The notes under the pieces were generated by a model that saw only the letters and a list, made by a program, of their open reading frames with translations, was not told the DNA's origin and ran no database searches. Made by a program: the position numbers and the translations under genes. Below, in pieces: positions 46,365 through 58,989 of a stretch of 64,000 nucleotides of DNA. Each line of letters starts with the position of its first letter. The first letter of the stretch is position 1. This DNA comes from Micrasema longulum (lineage: Eukaryota; Arthropoda; Insecta; Trichoptera; Brachycentridae): assembly GCA_022494885.1 (NCBI GenBank), contig JAGVSM010003740.1, positions 248,001 through 312,000 of the forward strand, read 5' to 3'.

Positions 46365-47855
46365 AAAGCTCAAAAAAACATTTAATATTTTTTAAGGTTG
46401 CACATTCCAAGCATTTTTTTGTCACATGATGAGTTATTGCACTAAGTTGAAGATATTTATAAAAAAAAAGAAAATCCCAACTGCGGACAAATATTTTGTT
46501 TTCACTGTCAGAAATCAAACCCAAAACCGTATACATGCACCCAGCACACATAACCAGTACACCATTAGTGCTAAAAATACAACAATAAATTAACAAACTT
46601 GGTCACACACTAATTATCTATCATTAAAAATATTGCATTTATTAATTCTTTTTTTTTTGTTGCTTTTTAAGATCATACTAAATTAAAATTTTAAATAATT
46701 ATAAAAATCACAGTGATTTCTGGTTAAATTAGCACAGTTTAAAAAAAAACATCGACATAATAATAAACTTTGTTATCCATGTTAATTTAAAAAAAAAATT
46801 ATAATTAATCACGACTAAAGTTTTGGGAGAGTACTTCATTTTAGGAAGTTTATGTAAAGTAACCTTTAATTTAGGGTAGACTTTCTATTTAAGAATGATA
46901 GTAATAGTTCATTATTTTATAATAGTTTATCACGAAGTGCTTTGAAACTGCTGGACAATTAAAAATAATGTAATAGAACGATTAAAACTCTAATAGAACT
47001 TTTTTCTAATGATGAGAAGTCCTTAATTATATTCTTTAGTCACATATATTACATTTTGGATATTCTACTAGTGAAGATTTTACAAAAACATTTGATAGGT
47101 TGTTAAATTGAACAAAAACAGTTTTTTTAAACACTTAAATAAAATGTATAAAGTCACAACAAAAAAAAACAAACATTTCATTTTTGTATTACTAAGATAA
47201 AAAGGTTAATTATGTTTTTTTAAAACATGAAAAAACCTTTTAAGCTCATTCCTGCGAAGTATAAAAGATTTGCAGATAGAGCTCTTTACATATCTAACAT
47301 CAATATAGAATGTTTATTTATAAAACTTAAATAAAATAATTAATTGCACATCAAGTATTTAAATATTAATTCATAATTATTTAAAGCTACAAATTGTAAA
47401 AAGTAAACAACTTAAAATTCCACATGCTGCAAATCCATTTGAACGTACAAATATTCATTTTTGCATAGTAATTTGAGAAACAAGTAAAAGTTTCAAATAC
47501 TAGACATTTATGAAGATAATCAATCCAATCGAGTGATGGGAATGTGGTTGTATTAGCTGGGACCAAATTTGTATATAGATACGTTTAGGTGATGGTTTGG
47601 AAACAAAACATTAGAAGTAAAGAGTGGTTAGTGGACATTGAGTTCAGAATATGTTTTTTTTTAAAACTCGTTCGCGGTTATGTCTGGAATAGCTGTCAAA
47701 AACATGTCTCTCACTTACGAAATAACAACTAAAGCCATCAGTCTAAAAGACATTGGAAGGGAAAAGACAGCTATAGCCTATGTGAAACTGAAGTAATTAT
47801 GTATGTATGGAGGAGATATTAACTTTATAATATATAATATGCAGTGAGTTACATC
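46365..47855. other. AT-rich stretch, no supported gene
   Basis: Many A/T homopolymers. Nothing recognised. Confidence 0.5.
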
Positions 47856-47859
47856 TTGC

Positions 47860-48285
47860 TGGAGGGTGTGATTCTATAAAATGCTGTCAACGCCCAGTTG
47901 CATTCCACCGGCAACACTACTGACTAGTCCTACTCATTAGCATCCACGTCGCAAAGCTTGGGCAATGGGATCACACTCATAACGGTGTGATCACAGCAGA
48001 TAACGAGAGGATGAAAGGAGAGTTTCTGGCGCCTCCAAACCAGAACGAACCAGCTAAGGGAAGGTAACCCCGACAGAAAAATCCACCAGAGAAGGCAACG
48101 GCAAACCACTCTGGTCATCTTTTCCCAGGAATCACTATGGAGAGTACATCCAACAAGCAGTTGTCCTGGCTGCAGAATATAAGAGTAGCGCAGGACCTAG
48201 ATGTTTTCGCTGTAGTGGTCGCCAACGCCGGGGGGACCTGACAAGGCACCGCAAGAAGAATAATATAATAATAATATTTTGAGAA
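47860..48285 (+). mobile_element. Retroelement-like repeat with AATAAT tail
   Basis: A GC-richer block containing GAGAAGGCAACGGCAAACCA ends in a (AATAAT)n tail near 48260-48285. The tail and dense GC suggest a truncated non-LTR element or SINE. No protein is readable. Confidence 0.4.
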
Positions 48286-48429
48286 AGGTGATGTATTTTA
48301 TTTTATATTCCAATGTATTATAGACTCGATAGGTTTGTGGCAGAAGTCAATGACAATCAAAAGTGGTGAATAAAGTAATTGACTGACAATCAGAGGAGTG
48401 AGCTTACAGCTAGCCCTGGAGTATCTTTA

Positions 48430-49140
48430 TCATTCCATGTCTGCTCCTTAGTTGGAGCATATGGTGTCCACAAAGAGCCTCCATGCATCTCTATCGGCTG
48501 TCAGCTCTTGTTCGTCCTCCCAAGTCAGGTTCTCGTCCCAAAGTTCTGACATAAACAGCCGATGAACAGTCGGCAGTGCATGTCCAGGACATCGACCAGA
48601 TGCTTTGTAAAGTAGGCAAGCGTGGTAAAGGCTCTCAGGAGGCTTCCGCAGTATATGGCCCAGCCAACCGTATCACCTTCTCTTGATGAGAGTTGTCACC
48701 GGAGTATGCTGCGTCCGTTCTCTTATTACTTCATTTCTCACAAAGTCAAACCGCCGCAAACCTAAGATTCTTGTGAGACACCTATTCTTACAACTCAGTA
48801 TTTTGGGCCCTATTGAGGTGCCATGATTCGCATCCGTAGAGGAGAATAGGTGTTATGCAGGCGTCATATAGGCAACATTTGGTTTTCACTGAGTAAATAT
48901 CCGATCTCCAGACAGCCTTCATACTGTTGAATGTGGCACCTTCTACTCCTAGCCGCAGTCCCAGTTCGTTTTGAAAGCTGTCATTTTCTGTAACATATAC
49001 TCCCAGGTATTTGAAACTCTCAACTCTTTCGATAATTTGGTTTGACAAAGTCAGGGGATTTTGGGGATCAAGGCACTAAGTGTTGCACAGTACATGGGTT
49101 TTTGCAATATTTATTTTTAAACCCATCCAGGCGGAGAACC
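48430..49140 (-). pseudogene. RTE-like LINE reverse transcriptase, C-terminal fragment
   Basis: Minus-strand translation reads RVESFKYLGVYVTEND, AVWRSDIYSVKTKCCLYDAC and ILLYGCESW, the conserved region after the catalytic site in RTE-like elements. Continuing downstream (towards 48430) are frameshifted GHILRKPP-like and DEQELTADRD-like remnants. Truncated on both sides. Confidence 0.75.
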
Positions 49141-49362
49141 TATTTAGCATATCTACAGTGACCTGAAGCCCTGGAGCAGACAGTTATTATTTAATAACTA
49201 GTAAAAATATTGTCTTATCAATAGTGATTTTTCTTTCACGATTTGTTCACAAATATTAATGATTTAAATTCACATAGGTACATGAACTGCTTAACAGTCT
49301 TTAGTAATACGTTTTTACCACTTGCTAAAGAAAAAAAAAACATTATATATAATAATACAGAA

Positions 49363-49590
49363 TCGGCCTCATAGTGTAGTGGTCAGCGCTTTTGCCTGCC
49401 ATGCAAGACGTCTCAGGTTTGATTCCCAACATGGTTGATGTAAAATATTTATTTAATAAGGTGTTTTTACGCTTGAATATTTTATAATCCTGAAGCGCAA
49501 GACTGATCATCTTACCTTCATGCAAGAAAAATGATCAAGATATGCTGCGGTTGGTGTACCAATTGGTGCGGAAAGTGAATGAAGAAGATA
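49363..49590 (+). mobile_element. tRNA-derived SINE, family 2
   Basis: CGGCCTCATAGTGTAGTGGT head, CAGGTTTGATTCCC B-box position (one mismatch), body GACTGATCATCTTACCTTCA, end TTGGTGCGGAAAGTGAATGA. Confidence 0.7.
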
Positions 49591-49599
49591 TAATGATAT

Positions 49600-51240
49600 G
49601 TGAACGATAAAAAATGATAAAAAAATCATTTCCAAGTTTTCCAGTCTTGCTCAATAAAGGGTCAATTTACTTCATTAAAGTTTACTTCCGATATCATTAT
49701 ATTTATTGGCGTTTCAGAACATATACATACAACTAAATCAAAATGTTAGTCAGTTGATTTAAGTGGCTATAAAATTTTATAACATTAATATCTTACTGAA
49801 AATGTAATATAAAACATATTTTGTCATTGTTGATTGTTATAGAACATGGTTGTCATGTGATATTGAATAATGCTGGTTAAAATAATTTTACAATAAAATT
49901 TTCGTTTCCACGATTACTTTTAACCTATGCTTAACCTTTCTGACAGGTGTCTTAAGAATAGAAATAATATTTTCATATAATTCGCAACAGAATTAACCTT
50001 TTACCAAACTAATAAAAAAAATTGGTTGGTATCGATTTTATAAAGCCGTATCACGAGTTATGCAATATTCATATTATTTCATTTATGCCAGCTATAAATT
50101 ATTAATACTGATGTAGGGTGAATAAGAAAATTCTGCAGGGGAAGGATACAACATAAGAAAAGTATTCCTAAATCTATAATACTAAACTTTGTAAAACAAC
50201 CGTAAAAGTAAAAATGATTGCGTATAATGTAGGTTTAGTTCCCAGATGAAAATTGAGTTTATTTTTCTAATACTCATATTTTTTTTAATATATCTATGTT
50301 CAAAATCCAGTTTTTTTCAAACGGATTAAAAATATTTTAAAGTTGAACAAGTACTTGATTTGTTTTATGGGAGGTAAATCGTCATTTTGTGGATTCAATT
50401 TGAGAGTCAGAACATACCCAAAGAACTCGAAGGCGATCGTTGTAAACACCATACTGCAAGTTTGAATTGGTTTATACTACATAAAAAAATATTTAACTAA
50501 GAAAAAACAATATCATAATTACAATATTACTTGGCTTACACACATTGAAAATAATTAGTATACTTCGAACAAAGCGTAATAAGTCAAAGTTGGCAATTTT
50601 TACTTTAATAATGCGATCAAAATTATTATTTTTGTCACTCAATAAGCAATGCATACAAAAATAGCTCACTAAAAAAAAATATTCAGCAAATTTTTTAAAC
50701 TATTTCACACAAAATAATAGGCAAAAATGCTGCCTATATAATTTCAAACCTCAACTAAAAAACATTTGGCTGAGGAATAAATATAAATAAATATCCAAAC
50801 ATATATTACATAAATATAATATGATAAATTAACATTTTCTTTGATTTTATTTATTGGTGTATCTTAAAAAGTCAATTTTGTTACAAAGCATTTCCATCAG
50901 GAAGACTTAGTATTTGATTGATAAATAAACAAAAATGCAAAAATTTTACAAGGTGTAAATAATTGTTACAAAGAAAATATAGAGTAGCATCAATGACATA
51001 TAATTAAATAGACGCATTACTAGCACGAAGAATATGGCATTTCGATCATTATTGTTAACCAATGACATATTGCTCCCCAGACTTTATATCTGTTGGACAA
51101 ACATAAAGTCATGGGAGATAAAGGAACAGAATTATTGTACGAAGTTGTATAAATAGTGTTATTTATAATATGTATAAAATACATTGTTTCATGTTGATTT
51201 TAATTATATAAAATACTTTTCAGAGGTTTTTAACATTTTT
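49600..51240. other. AT-rich stretch, no supported gene
   Basis: Nothing recognised. Confidence 0.5.
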
Positions 51241-51245
51241 CTTAA

Positions 51246-51552
51246 CCTCTTGATGAGTAAGTTTTAGTAAAAAGTCATGTTCTGCAAAGCGAGTTATTTT
51301 CAAGAGAAAAGATATGTATTTGCCAAATTGATGATAAGATCGTGCGACATTTTAAAATGTCAATGATTGCTAATCAGTCAGTAAACAAAACAAAAAAAGA
51401 TTTTTCTGTGGAGTATCATCTAAAGATGACATCGAAAGTCCAAATCTTGACGTAATCTGGAAATAAAAGTGAGATTGATCCCAACCGTGGGGCCATACGC
51501 TGTTTGACTAAAACTTTACGGCCATACGGTTGGGGCGGTTCGCACCAAGAGG
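51246..51552. mobile_element. piggyBac-like MITE
   Basis: TTAA at 51242-51245 and at 51553-51556 flank inverted ends CCTCTTGATG and CACCAAGAGG. TTAA duplications with ends starting CC are characteristic of piggyBac-type elements. The 307-bp interior has no transposase. Confidence 0.6.
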
Positions 51553-51559
51553 TTAAAAT

Positions 51560-52200
51560 GAACTTTTGTAAAATGTGAGTTCTGATACTAAAACATTAAT
51601 TTTATAATTTCATCTCAAATAAATGGTTAATCATCCATATGTCTGCTTTTAACAATACAGAGTCTGTTGACACATATACATCATATGGACATTTTAATAT
51701 AATTTAAAAATTATAAATGACGAATACAGTACCTATAAAAAATGCATGAAAATAGAAAAACAGTATTTCTCCATAGTTTTAAAATAGTTTTGAGTTCTTT
51801 ATTTGTAGTCACATTTTGGCCTACAAATTAGAAAACAATCAATTACACCAATGTTAAGCCAAATATATAATTCTATAGATATTTTAAGTTAAAGATCATA
51901 AGATATTACTTTTAAAGAATACTAGAGAATACATCAGTTAAAAAAATATTAATTCAGTTTATTAATAATATAAACCTTAAAATATAGTTTGAGCCATGAA
52001 CATTTTCATTGAATATGAAAATAGCGACAAAAAACGCACCCAACGTGTAGTATTTGATTGCACATGCAAATAAAATACTCTTGACTCGTATTCCATACAA
52101 TATTTATGTAATTTTCAATTGAAATAGTGGTGTAGTATAATATGAACAACACTTTGTTCAGATAATAAGAAAAGGGATTTAAAATTCATTAAATAAGTAG
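51560..52200. other. AT-rich stretch, nothing recognised
   Basis: No supported feature. Confidence 0.5.
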
Positions 52201-52203
52201 GTA

Positions 52204-52800
52204 CGAGGTATATCCAGAATGTAGGTTCCGTTCACAGGTTTAAGAAAACAAGTGCATATTCAGAAAACAAAAATAATTGTGAAAAAATCTTTAAACCTTT
52301 TAACTCTTTTTCTGCATAATAGGCAATTCTCCCGGATTTTTTTTAATAGCTAATAAATAATTAAATAAAAAAAACCACAAGACTATCTGTTCCATTCTTA
52401 CTGAAATCTGTAGAGGAATAACGGAGATATAAAGGATTGAGCTCAAGTCATTTGAATAAAATGAAAAACGAGCAATTCGTGACATCATCGGATGCTGTGT
52501 GAGGTCATCTGTTGTTTTACTAGAAATGTCTAAAAAATAACAGATCTGTATGTGGTCTAGTTTCATGTTTGTCACACTAAGGAAACGAATTACAGACCGT
52601 ATCTTAAAAGTGGCAGGATTTTCAAGTTTATTAGGCATTTCAAACAAGCACCGCAAAGCGTGCACAATAGTCATCTAACTCATAGCGGTGTCAACTTCTT
52701 CTCAATGGGTCAGGGTTAGAACCATGCATGTGCGAAATTGTGGTTGCAGCGCTGCAATGGCAAGAAATACATACGGAATTTACTTTCAGGATATACCTCG
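52204..52800 (-). mobile_element. Deleted mariner-like transposon
   Basis: Inverted ends CGAGGTATATCC and GGATATACCTCG are flanked by TA on both sides, as for mariner. A minus-strand frame (52674-52300, 124 codons) starts with a helix-turn-helix-like block, KIRSVIRFLSV, similar to the N-terminus of mariner transposases. The catalytic part is missing, so the copy is non-autonomous. Confidence 0.65.
52300..52674 (-). pseudogene. Mariner transposase N-terminal remnant
   Basis: 124 residues beginning MTIVHALRCLFEMPN, with KIRSVIRFLSVTNMK in the position of the first DNA-binding helices of mariner transposases. After about residue 75 no catalytic D,D,D motif is seen and the total length is about a third of a full transposase. 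The reading is by pattern only. Confidence 0.5.
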
Positions 52801-53191
52801 TATGTAGTTAAATAAATTAAAGTAAAGTCGATTACTGTGATAGATTATACATCGCACCTAGGTGATAATAGTGGCACAAAACCAAAATTCTTATTTGTGA
52901 GTTAAGTATGCAGAAATGTTTCTTAATATACTTTCTGTTTGCATAATTCTTTGAAATATTTGTATTTTAAAAGCGAAAACGTAAATACATACACTAAACT
53001 TCAAGAATAAATAGTGGTACAGTGAAAATTATGCCATTGTCATATCTGAAAATATTTTAAACTAGATGGGACAAGTGAGTGAACTTTAAGTTGTACCTTT
53101 GTTTTTGAGAATCAATATTAGTTTACTGATAGCACAGCGTGAGTAACTGCTTTGGGGTAAAAAAGTTTTCTGAGTTGTGAGTTGAGTTAAT

Positions 53192-53451
53192 CGGCCTCAT
53201 GGCTCAGTGGTCAGCGCGTTTGCCTACCATGCAAGAGATCTTGGGTTTGATTCCCGACATGTTTGACTTGAAATATTTATTTAAAAAGGTGATTTTACAC
53301 TAGAATATTTCATAGTCCCTGGACTGGTACCTGAAGCATAAGACTGATCATCTTACCTTCATGTAACAAAAATGATCAAGATTCACTGCGATTGGAGTAC
53401 CAATGCAGTACCCTATGCACCATTAGGTGCGGAAAGGGAATGATGATGATG
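53192..53451 (+). mobile_element. tRNA-derived SINE, family 2, full length
   Basis: Best copy: CGGCCTCATGGCTCAGTGGT head, TTGGGTTTGATTCCCGAC, body with CTGGACTGGTACCTGAAGCA and TGATCATCTTACCTTCATG, end ATTAGGTGCGGAAAGGGAAT and (TGA)n. Confidence 0.8.
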
Positions 53452-53454
53452 ACA

Positions 53455-55035
53455 CTATTATTCTTGAGGTGCGACATATTGTATTTTCAAACAGCAAAAA
53501 AGTTATGCACATTTTACAGGAAATTGAAATATTGAAAAAAAAAAAACAAAATAATTATATCGAGCTATGATCGCCAGAACATTTTGACCGACAAAAACAA
53601 TATTTTACAGGAGAATATTTTCTCATTTTGATAAATAAGTATTTAATTATCAAAATAATTTTAATAAATAAATAATTAAGGAATATATTTTGAGGACTAA
53701 ATTTTATTTCGAATATTTATTATATTGATATCAATAAAACAAATCTCAATAATTGAGAAGAAGAAATATTCACCTGTAAAATATTTTTTTGACAGTTACG
53801 ATGTTTTGGCGATCAAGACTGATTATTGTAAATATATTTTTACTAGGTAATTTACAAAAAAGTTGACTTTGTAATACTAAATATTTTGAAGTCATTTTTA
53901 TAAAATGTCAGTCAATATTATTAAAACTACAAAGATAGTTTTTTTTTCAAGTAAAGGTTGTCAGATGCACTGTATACAGAGTATTATAAAGACAGTTGAA
54001 ACATTTCACTGTGTAATCAATCCCAATCATTATATTTCCATCACGGTATTACAAAACCAATACCTAAGGATTACAGAACCAATTAATTCTAGAGGCATTA
54101 TTTAAGTATCACCTTATACTGGCATTATCAGATGTTATCGTGTATATTCACACTTAAATGAATGCTATAAATACCTGTTAATGAGTAATATTCTTCTGCT
54201 GGCTTAGATTGTTATAATTTTAAATAATATACTTATCTGAATTGTGTGAGTTTCTTGTTACATTTGCCTGTCATAAAAGAGGGTGAAAAAAATTAAGGGC
54301 GCTGGTGATATTATGCCTTTCTTCTTATGGTAACACTTCAAAAAAGCAGCACTGAAATAGAATGTCGTGACCTTGTCATAACCAATCACCAAACAATCCA
54401 CTTTTTTGTGTTGCCAGCACAATAAATTGTTTTTATTTACGATTCTTAATGTAGGTACTTAAATATTTGTGATTAAAAGAGGTTATTTTAAGAGCAGAAG
54501 AGCGATGTTAAAATTAAGCCATTGACAAGTATTAAACATTTTATCCAAGTAGGGAAATAGAAAGGTGTGTATTCTCTTTCCATCAGTGGCACTTTTATAT
54601 TTTGGTCATTTTAGCGGTAAATAATTAGTATTTACATACACACTACAATACATACTATCTTACAGAAACTAGTAAGAAAATACAAACACTGGTCATAATA
54701 CTACGCCCACATAATCTAACATATATCTTTAAATAATGGAAGCAGAAGTGTAAGTGTCTTGCTCTCAAAATGTATATAAAATATGTATTTTTATATAATA
54801 CTAGAAGAATGCAATTCATTATTTTTAAGAAAAGGGTAAAAAATTAAAGCAGCCGAAAAAATCACATTGCTAAGCTGAATAAGATGATAGATATGAAATG
54901 GAATAAAAAATATATGTAGAGGTATTCGATAATACAACCAAGGAAAATCTCAAATAAAAAAAAAGTACAAAATTTATAATAGATTAGACAAAATATTTTA
55001 TATTTTGGTTTTATCTTCATTTTCGACATCTACCG
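53455..55035. other. AT-rich stretch downstream of TEX2
   Basis: No gene is recognised. It borders the TEX2 3' end on the minus strand. Confidence 0.5.
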
Positions 55036-55037
55036 TT

Positions 55038-55052
55038 TACCCTTTTATTTTA
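55038..55052 (-). terminator. Candidate poly(A) signal of TEX2 homologue
   Basis: AATAAA on the minus strand about 115 nt after the stop codon. Use of this site is inferred. Confidence 0.35.
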
Positions 55053-55159
55053 AATAATATCACATAGTATCATGGACACACAAGATTGTGTCAAAACATC
55101 ACAGAAAACCTTAAGTTATGGCGAATTATTGTACCGACCGAGGGAATATATTTCACCAT

Positions 55160-55343
55160 TCAGACTGACGGCGGTTCAGCCATACAGTCTATGATGATAT
55201 CTTCCAAGTTGGGAAACACGAGAACCTTTTCTAGTTCCTTGCACAATCTCTTCTCGATCCAATTAGTCACGTGGGCGAAGTCGATGACCCGGGAACCAAA
55301 GATTGGCTTTGCTTTAACTAATAACTGGGGATTTCCTCGAAAC
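55160..55343 (-). CDS. Tex2: TEX2 exon g, C-terminus
   Basis: 184 bp from TTTTAG to the TGA at 55162-55160. RGNPQLLVKAKPIFGSRVID, then HVTNWIEKRL and VLVFPNLEDI match the end of the SMP domain (HVT-x-WIE-x-[KR]L and P-N-[ML]-[DE]-D/E). The product ends about ten residues later (AEPPSV). Confidence 0.9.
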
Positions 55344-55429
55344 CTAAAAAAACACACAAAAATATATATTGAGAAATGTAAAAGTATAATACCTGAATAT
55401 TTAAAAACAGGGTTATAATTATGGCCTAC

Positions 55430-55569
55430 CCAAACCACAGGCGATCCGAGGGTGATGGAGGAATATTGATGGTGAAGCAGCCAATGAGGGCACAAAGTTC
55501 CACATTGAGTTTCAAGTCGGTGTTGGACACACCTTCCATAGCACGCTTTACATACTTGTATTCAGTCAC
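55430..55569 (-). CDS. Tex2: TEX2 exon f
   Basis: 140 bp between TTTTAG and TTTGG/GTAGGC. VTEYKYVKRAMEGVSNTDLK and FTINIPPSPSDRLWFG carry the conserved N-I-P-P-x-P-[ST]-D-R-[LIV]-W signature of the TEX2/Nvj2 SMP group. Confidence 0.9.
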
Positions 55570-55902
55570 CTAAAATTTTATATTTCAAACATTAACTATC
55601 AATCGACGGGAATTTCTTTTTTGGGCAACCTGGGATAGAAATTTCGATATTAATAAATACCCTAGAAGTTTATAACAACTATGAACACTGACATTATGAT
55701 ATAATCAAAACCTTTTTCACAAGAAAAAAACTGCGCTATTGAGAGCAATCATTTATTTATTTATTTTAAAACTTCAAGTACAAAGAATAAGTACATTGGC
55801 GGACTTATTGCTAAAAGCAATATCTTCCAGCCAACCAAAAAACAGACTAGTCAAAAAACAGAATGTAGTAGCAAAGCACTTCTGATAATGAAAGATACTT
55901 AC

Positions 55903-56002
55903 ATGTTGAAAATATTTACTGGCAGCTATTCTGTCCACCATTCTCAAAAACTTTTTGCCGGGAGTATTACCGAGGGTTGCAGATGGTGAGGCAATGCTTT
56001 CA
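55903..56002 (-). CDS. Tex2: TEX2 exon e
   Basis: 100 bp between TTTCAG and CAT/GTAAGT. GKKFLRMVDRIAASKYFQH matches the conserved helix that resumes the SMP domain after the acidic insert. Confidence 0.88.
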
Positions 56003-56519
56003 CTGAAAGCAATATTCATAATTACATATATTTATTTGATTATGTGAATGATTTCATTAAAAAAGCACTGATTTAAGTCAAATTTAGCATAATTATGGCA
56101 TTTATTTCTGTGCAAGAGAAATAAATTATTTTATAATAATTTAGGGTTCTAGCAGGCTCTGTATATAGCCATTTTTCTCATATTTATTTTAAACTAACTG
56201 CAATGTGAAAACCAAATGCCAATTTTACTAAATACATTTACAAATAAGGAGCATATTAAATTGTGAAATTCTTTGAAAAATAATTGTTATAGAAAAAAAA
56301 CACACATTTTCATTTCCATTAATTTGTGCAAAAAAGAACGTGGATGTAAAAAAGCACGTCCATGTAATTAAATTGGTTTTGATGTGATCAAAACTGATCA
56401 GTTTTGATAATTTAAAAACTAAACAAATCTTCACAACTTATTCAAATATAAATGTTAATTTATCTTTTCCAAAGCCTAAAGACTCTTCACCAAACTTCTG
56501 ATTTTTGAGATTATATAAG

Positions 56520-56830
56520 GCATAAGGTGGTTCGATTTCATAACTAACATTGAAGTCCAAGAACGGACACAGTAGCCTCCTATAGTGAGAGTTTTGAGGG
56601 TGCAGCGGAGGACATGTGCTTAACCCAAGCTGCCTCTTCTTTACGCCTACGGGTCTCCGCCGTCCTGAAAGACTATCGATGATGATCTTTCAGCTTTATT
56701 CGGTGGAACTAAGGGATGTGGGATTGATGTGGAAGGATACAAGAGTGAAGGCTAGCGATAGGGTCTCCTGGAGGCATATGGTGATGACCACATGCTCCAC
56801 ATAGAAGCGGATGCAGAAAAGAAGAAGAAA
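56520..56830 (+). pseudogene. LINE ORF2 C-terminal fragment in TEX2 intron
   Basis: Same family as 21540-22005: NPSCLFFTPTGLRRPERLSM and SDRVSWRHMVMTT. Truncated and out of frame in several places. Confidence 0.6.
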
Positions 56831-56893
56831 TAGAAAAAAAAGACTCATGGCCATTTTCATCCCTTTTCATCATCGTTAGTACGAGGAACTTAC

Positions 56894-57062
56894 CTTGTGG
56901 ATTTTGTAAACTTAGCTTGTGTGAAATGAGTGTCGTCATCAGAACTACTCTCAGCGGTATCTTCCAAATCAGAATAATACACGGCCATGGTATTTCTTCG
57001 GCTTGGCATATTCGGAGAATCACTTACTGAATCTGTCTCCATTTTTGTTAGTTGACAGTCTT
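56894..57062 (-). CDS. Tex2: TEX2 exon d, acidic linker
   Basis: 169 bp between TTCACAG and AAG/GTAAGT; completes a split Lys codon and ends after two bases. Encodes DSVSDSPNMPSRR and YYSDLEDTAESSSDDDTHF, an acidic serine-rich insert. A comparable Ser/Asp/Glu-rich loop is found inside the SMP region of animal TEX2. Confidence 0.8.
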
Positions 57063-57889
57063 CTGTGAACAAAATAACCAAAATAACTAGCTATTTACCC
57101 ATGAAAAGTAATATGTGACGCTAAAAAATAGAAGTGGCTATCTCCATTCACTGTGATTTTTGATAATAATATTCAGTTTAGACATAGCCATCTCCTTTAT
57201 TTCATTTCTGCTGAGCAAATAGTTTGAAAGCAATAGGAACTCACTAGTTATATTGATCGCTCAAAGGTAAAAAGTCAATTTACTCAGTTTCACTTACAAT
57301 GGATATAGCCATGTTCTTTTCGCGTCGCATATGTTAATATTGAAATACAACATATAAGGCTTGCAAAAAAGAGAAGACGTAGAAGCTAATTATTGTACTA
57401 GTTTTTTTTTCTACTAATTTATCATGAAGACAAAGAATGTGCGAGTACAACGTCCATAGATCGATGACACATATGTGTGCCAAATTATTTTATCAGAAAT
57501 CTAGAGCATTGACCATAGAATTAAATTTTCTATTTAATATATTGTGTAAGACCAACATTATGTTTACAGGATGTAAACTCAATAAAGAAATCGGATGATA
57601 TATCCAGTGCAACATTCTGGAGTACATTAACTACATTCCGCCTTATAGACATCAAACAGATATAACGGCAATCACAATTTTGTTGACAGTATAAAATTGA
57701 ATAATTATGACAGATACGTGTTATTGCGAACCAATATGCTAACGACATCGATGTTTTTAACATAAACCTTTCAAATTTAAAAAGTAAATGTATTGATTCC
57801 GTTACGATACAAATATATTATGTTCATTTTAAATAAATCATTAATATATACGACATATATACGACATTTATTTTATATTATATTTATTT

Positions 57890-58000
57890 AAACATGAGAA
57901 AAACATGGCATGACCGAATTCAACAAATATTTGAAGATGGACATGTCAAAAGCCAGAATAATCAGCGTTTATACGTGAGAAGATGTATTGATCAAAATAG
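57890..58000 (+). pseudogene. LINE fragment in TEX2 intron
   Basis: AAAACATGGCATGACCGAAT and TGAGAAGATGTATTG match the end of the LINE family at 43625-44075. Ends about 20 bp before the TEX2 exon c donor. Confidence 0.5.
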
Positions 58001-58018
58001 TTAGCTAATGTTACTTAC

Positions 58019-58208
58019 TCTTTTCCTTGAAGCTCATAAGGTTCAGTTTGGTGGTGAGCATCATGGTGGCGTGGCCGCTGTAGGAAACCTGCAGGTCCAC
58101 CCACAGCCCCCAGGAGTCGAGCTTGGGGGCGGATGCTCCGTGCACCTGAGGAGTTTCATGGCCCAGGTCCAGGGCTGACACTAGCAGGGGCCCCATGAAG
58201 GACGGGAG
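58019..58208 (-). CDS. Tex2: TEX2 exon c, SMP core
   Basis: 190 bp between TAACTCAG and A/GTAAGT; starts in phase 0 and ends after one base of a codon. LPSFMGPLLVSALDLGHETP and DSWGLWVDLQVSYSGHATM correspond to the central beta strands of the lipid-binding SMP barrel of TEX2. The exon is GC-richer than its introns. Confidence 0.88.
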
Positions 58209-58385
58209 CTGAGTTACAGAAAAGGGAAAAATCAAATCATTTAAAACACATATTTTATTTAGTTAACACACATTACATTAATTTAATTGGAGGTATACAA
58301 ATGAGGGGGGTTAAAAGCAAAAATGCTACTGCTCATGACCACTGTTTTTGGGAAGACCAACAAAACCAGTAGCGAAAATACTTTA

Positions 58386-58573
58386 TTTTATTTATTTATT
58401 TATTTTTGCACCACAACAGGCCAGGAGGCCCAATTACAGTGGTGAATTACATCACAGAACACCCAGGCTTGAGAAAAATCACATTTTTATTTTCCGTGTT
58501 CTCACCGGGAATCAAACCCGGAACCTTCCGTGCATGAGTCAAGCGTCTTGACCACTACACCACGGAAGCCGCC
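58386..58573 (-). mobile_element. SINE family 1, intronic copy
   Basis: TTGCACCACAACAGGCCAGG body and a head ending CCACTACACCACGGAAGCC. The B box has one mismatch (GAATCAAACC). Confidence 0.8.
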
Positions 58574-58989
58574 AAGTTTTTAAGTTCAATGTGAATTTTA
58601 TTAGAAGCAATAGTAAACGTAAATTAAAAAACAATACTCAATGTAGGTAAAAAGCAATACTAAACGTAATTAAAAAGCAATTAAAAACTACATAAAAATA
58701 TTGTTAATGCACAGGTGAGTTACTAAAATGTATGTAGAACAATAATAATTTTTGAGAGTTGTTGATTGAAAGATATTCAAAGCCAAAGGGTGACAGAGGA
58801 TTAGTAATAGATCAAGATAGAAAATTGAGTTTCTTTCCAGGTGATATTATTTTGTCTTTTCAGAACAAAGCATCATAATTTAGCATTTACTATAAACGGA
58901 ATTATCTTAATTAAACAATATTTTGTCCAAATCCTTGTGGACAAAGACTGAATTCCGTCTCCTGGAGAGTTATCATGATTGATTTATAT

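Noticed and set aside
53192..53270. tRNA gene
   Set aside because: It is the head of SINE family 2, found in several copies with the same body and tail. The B box is mutated.
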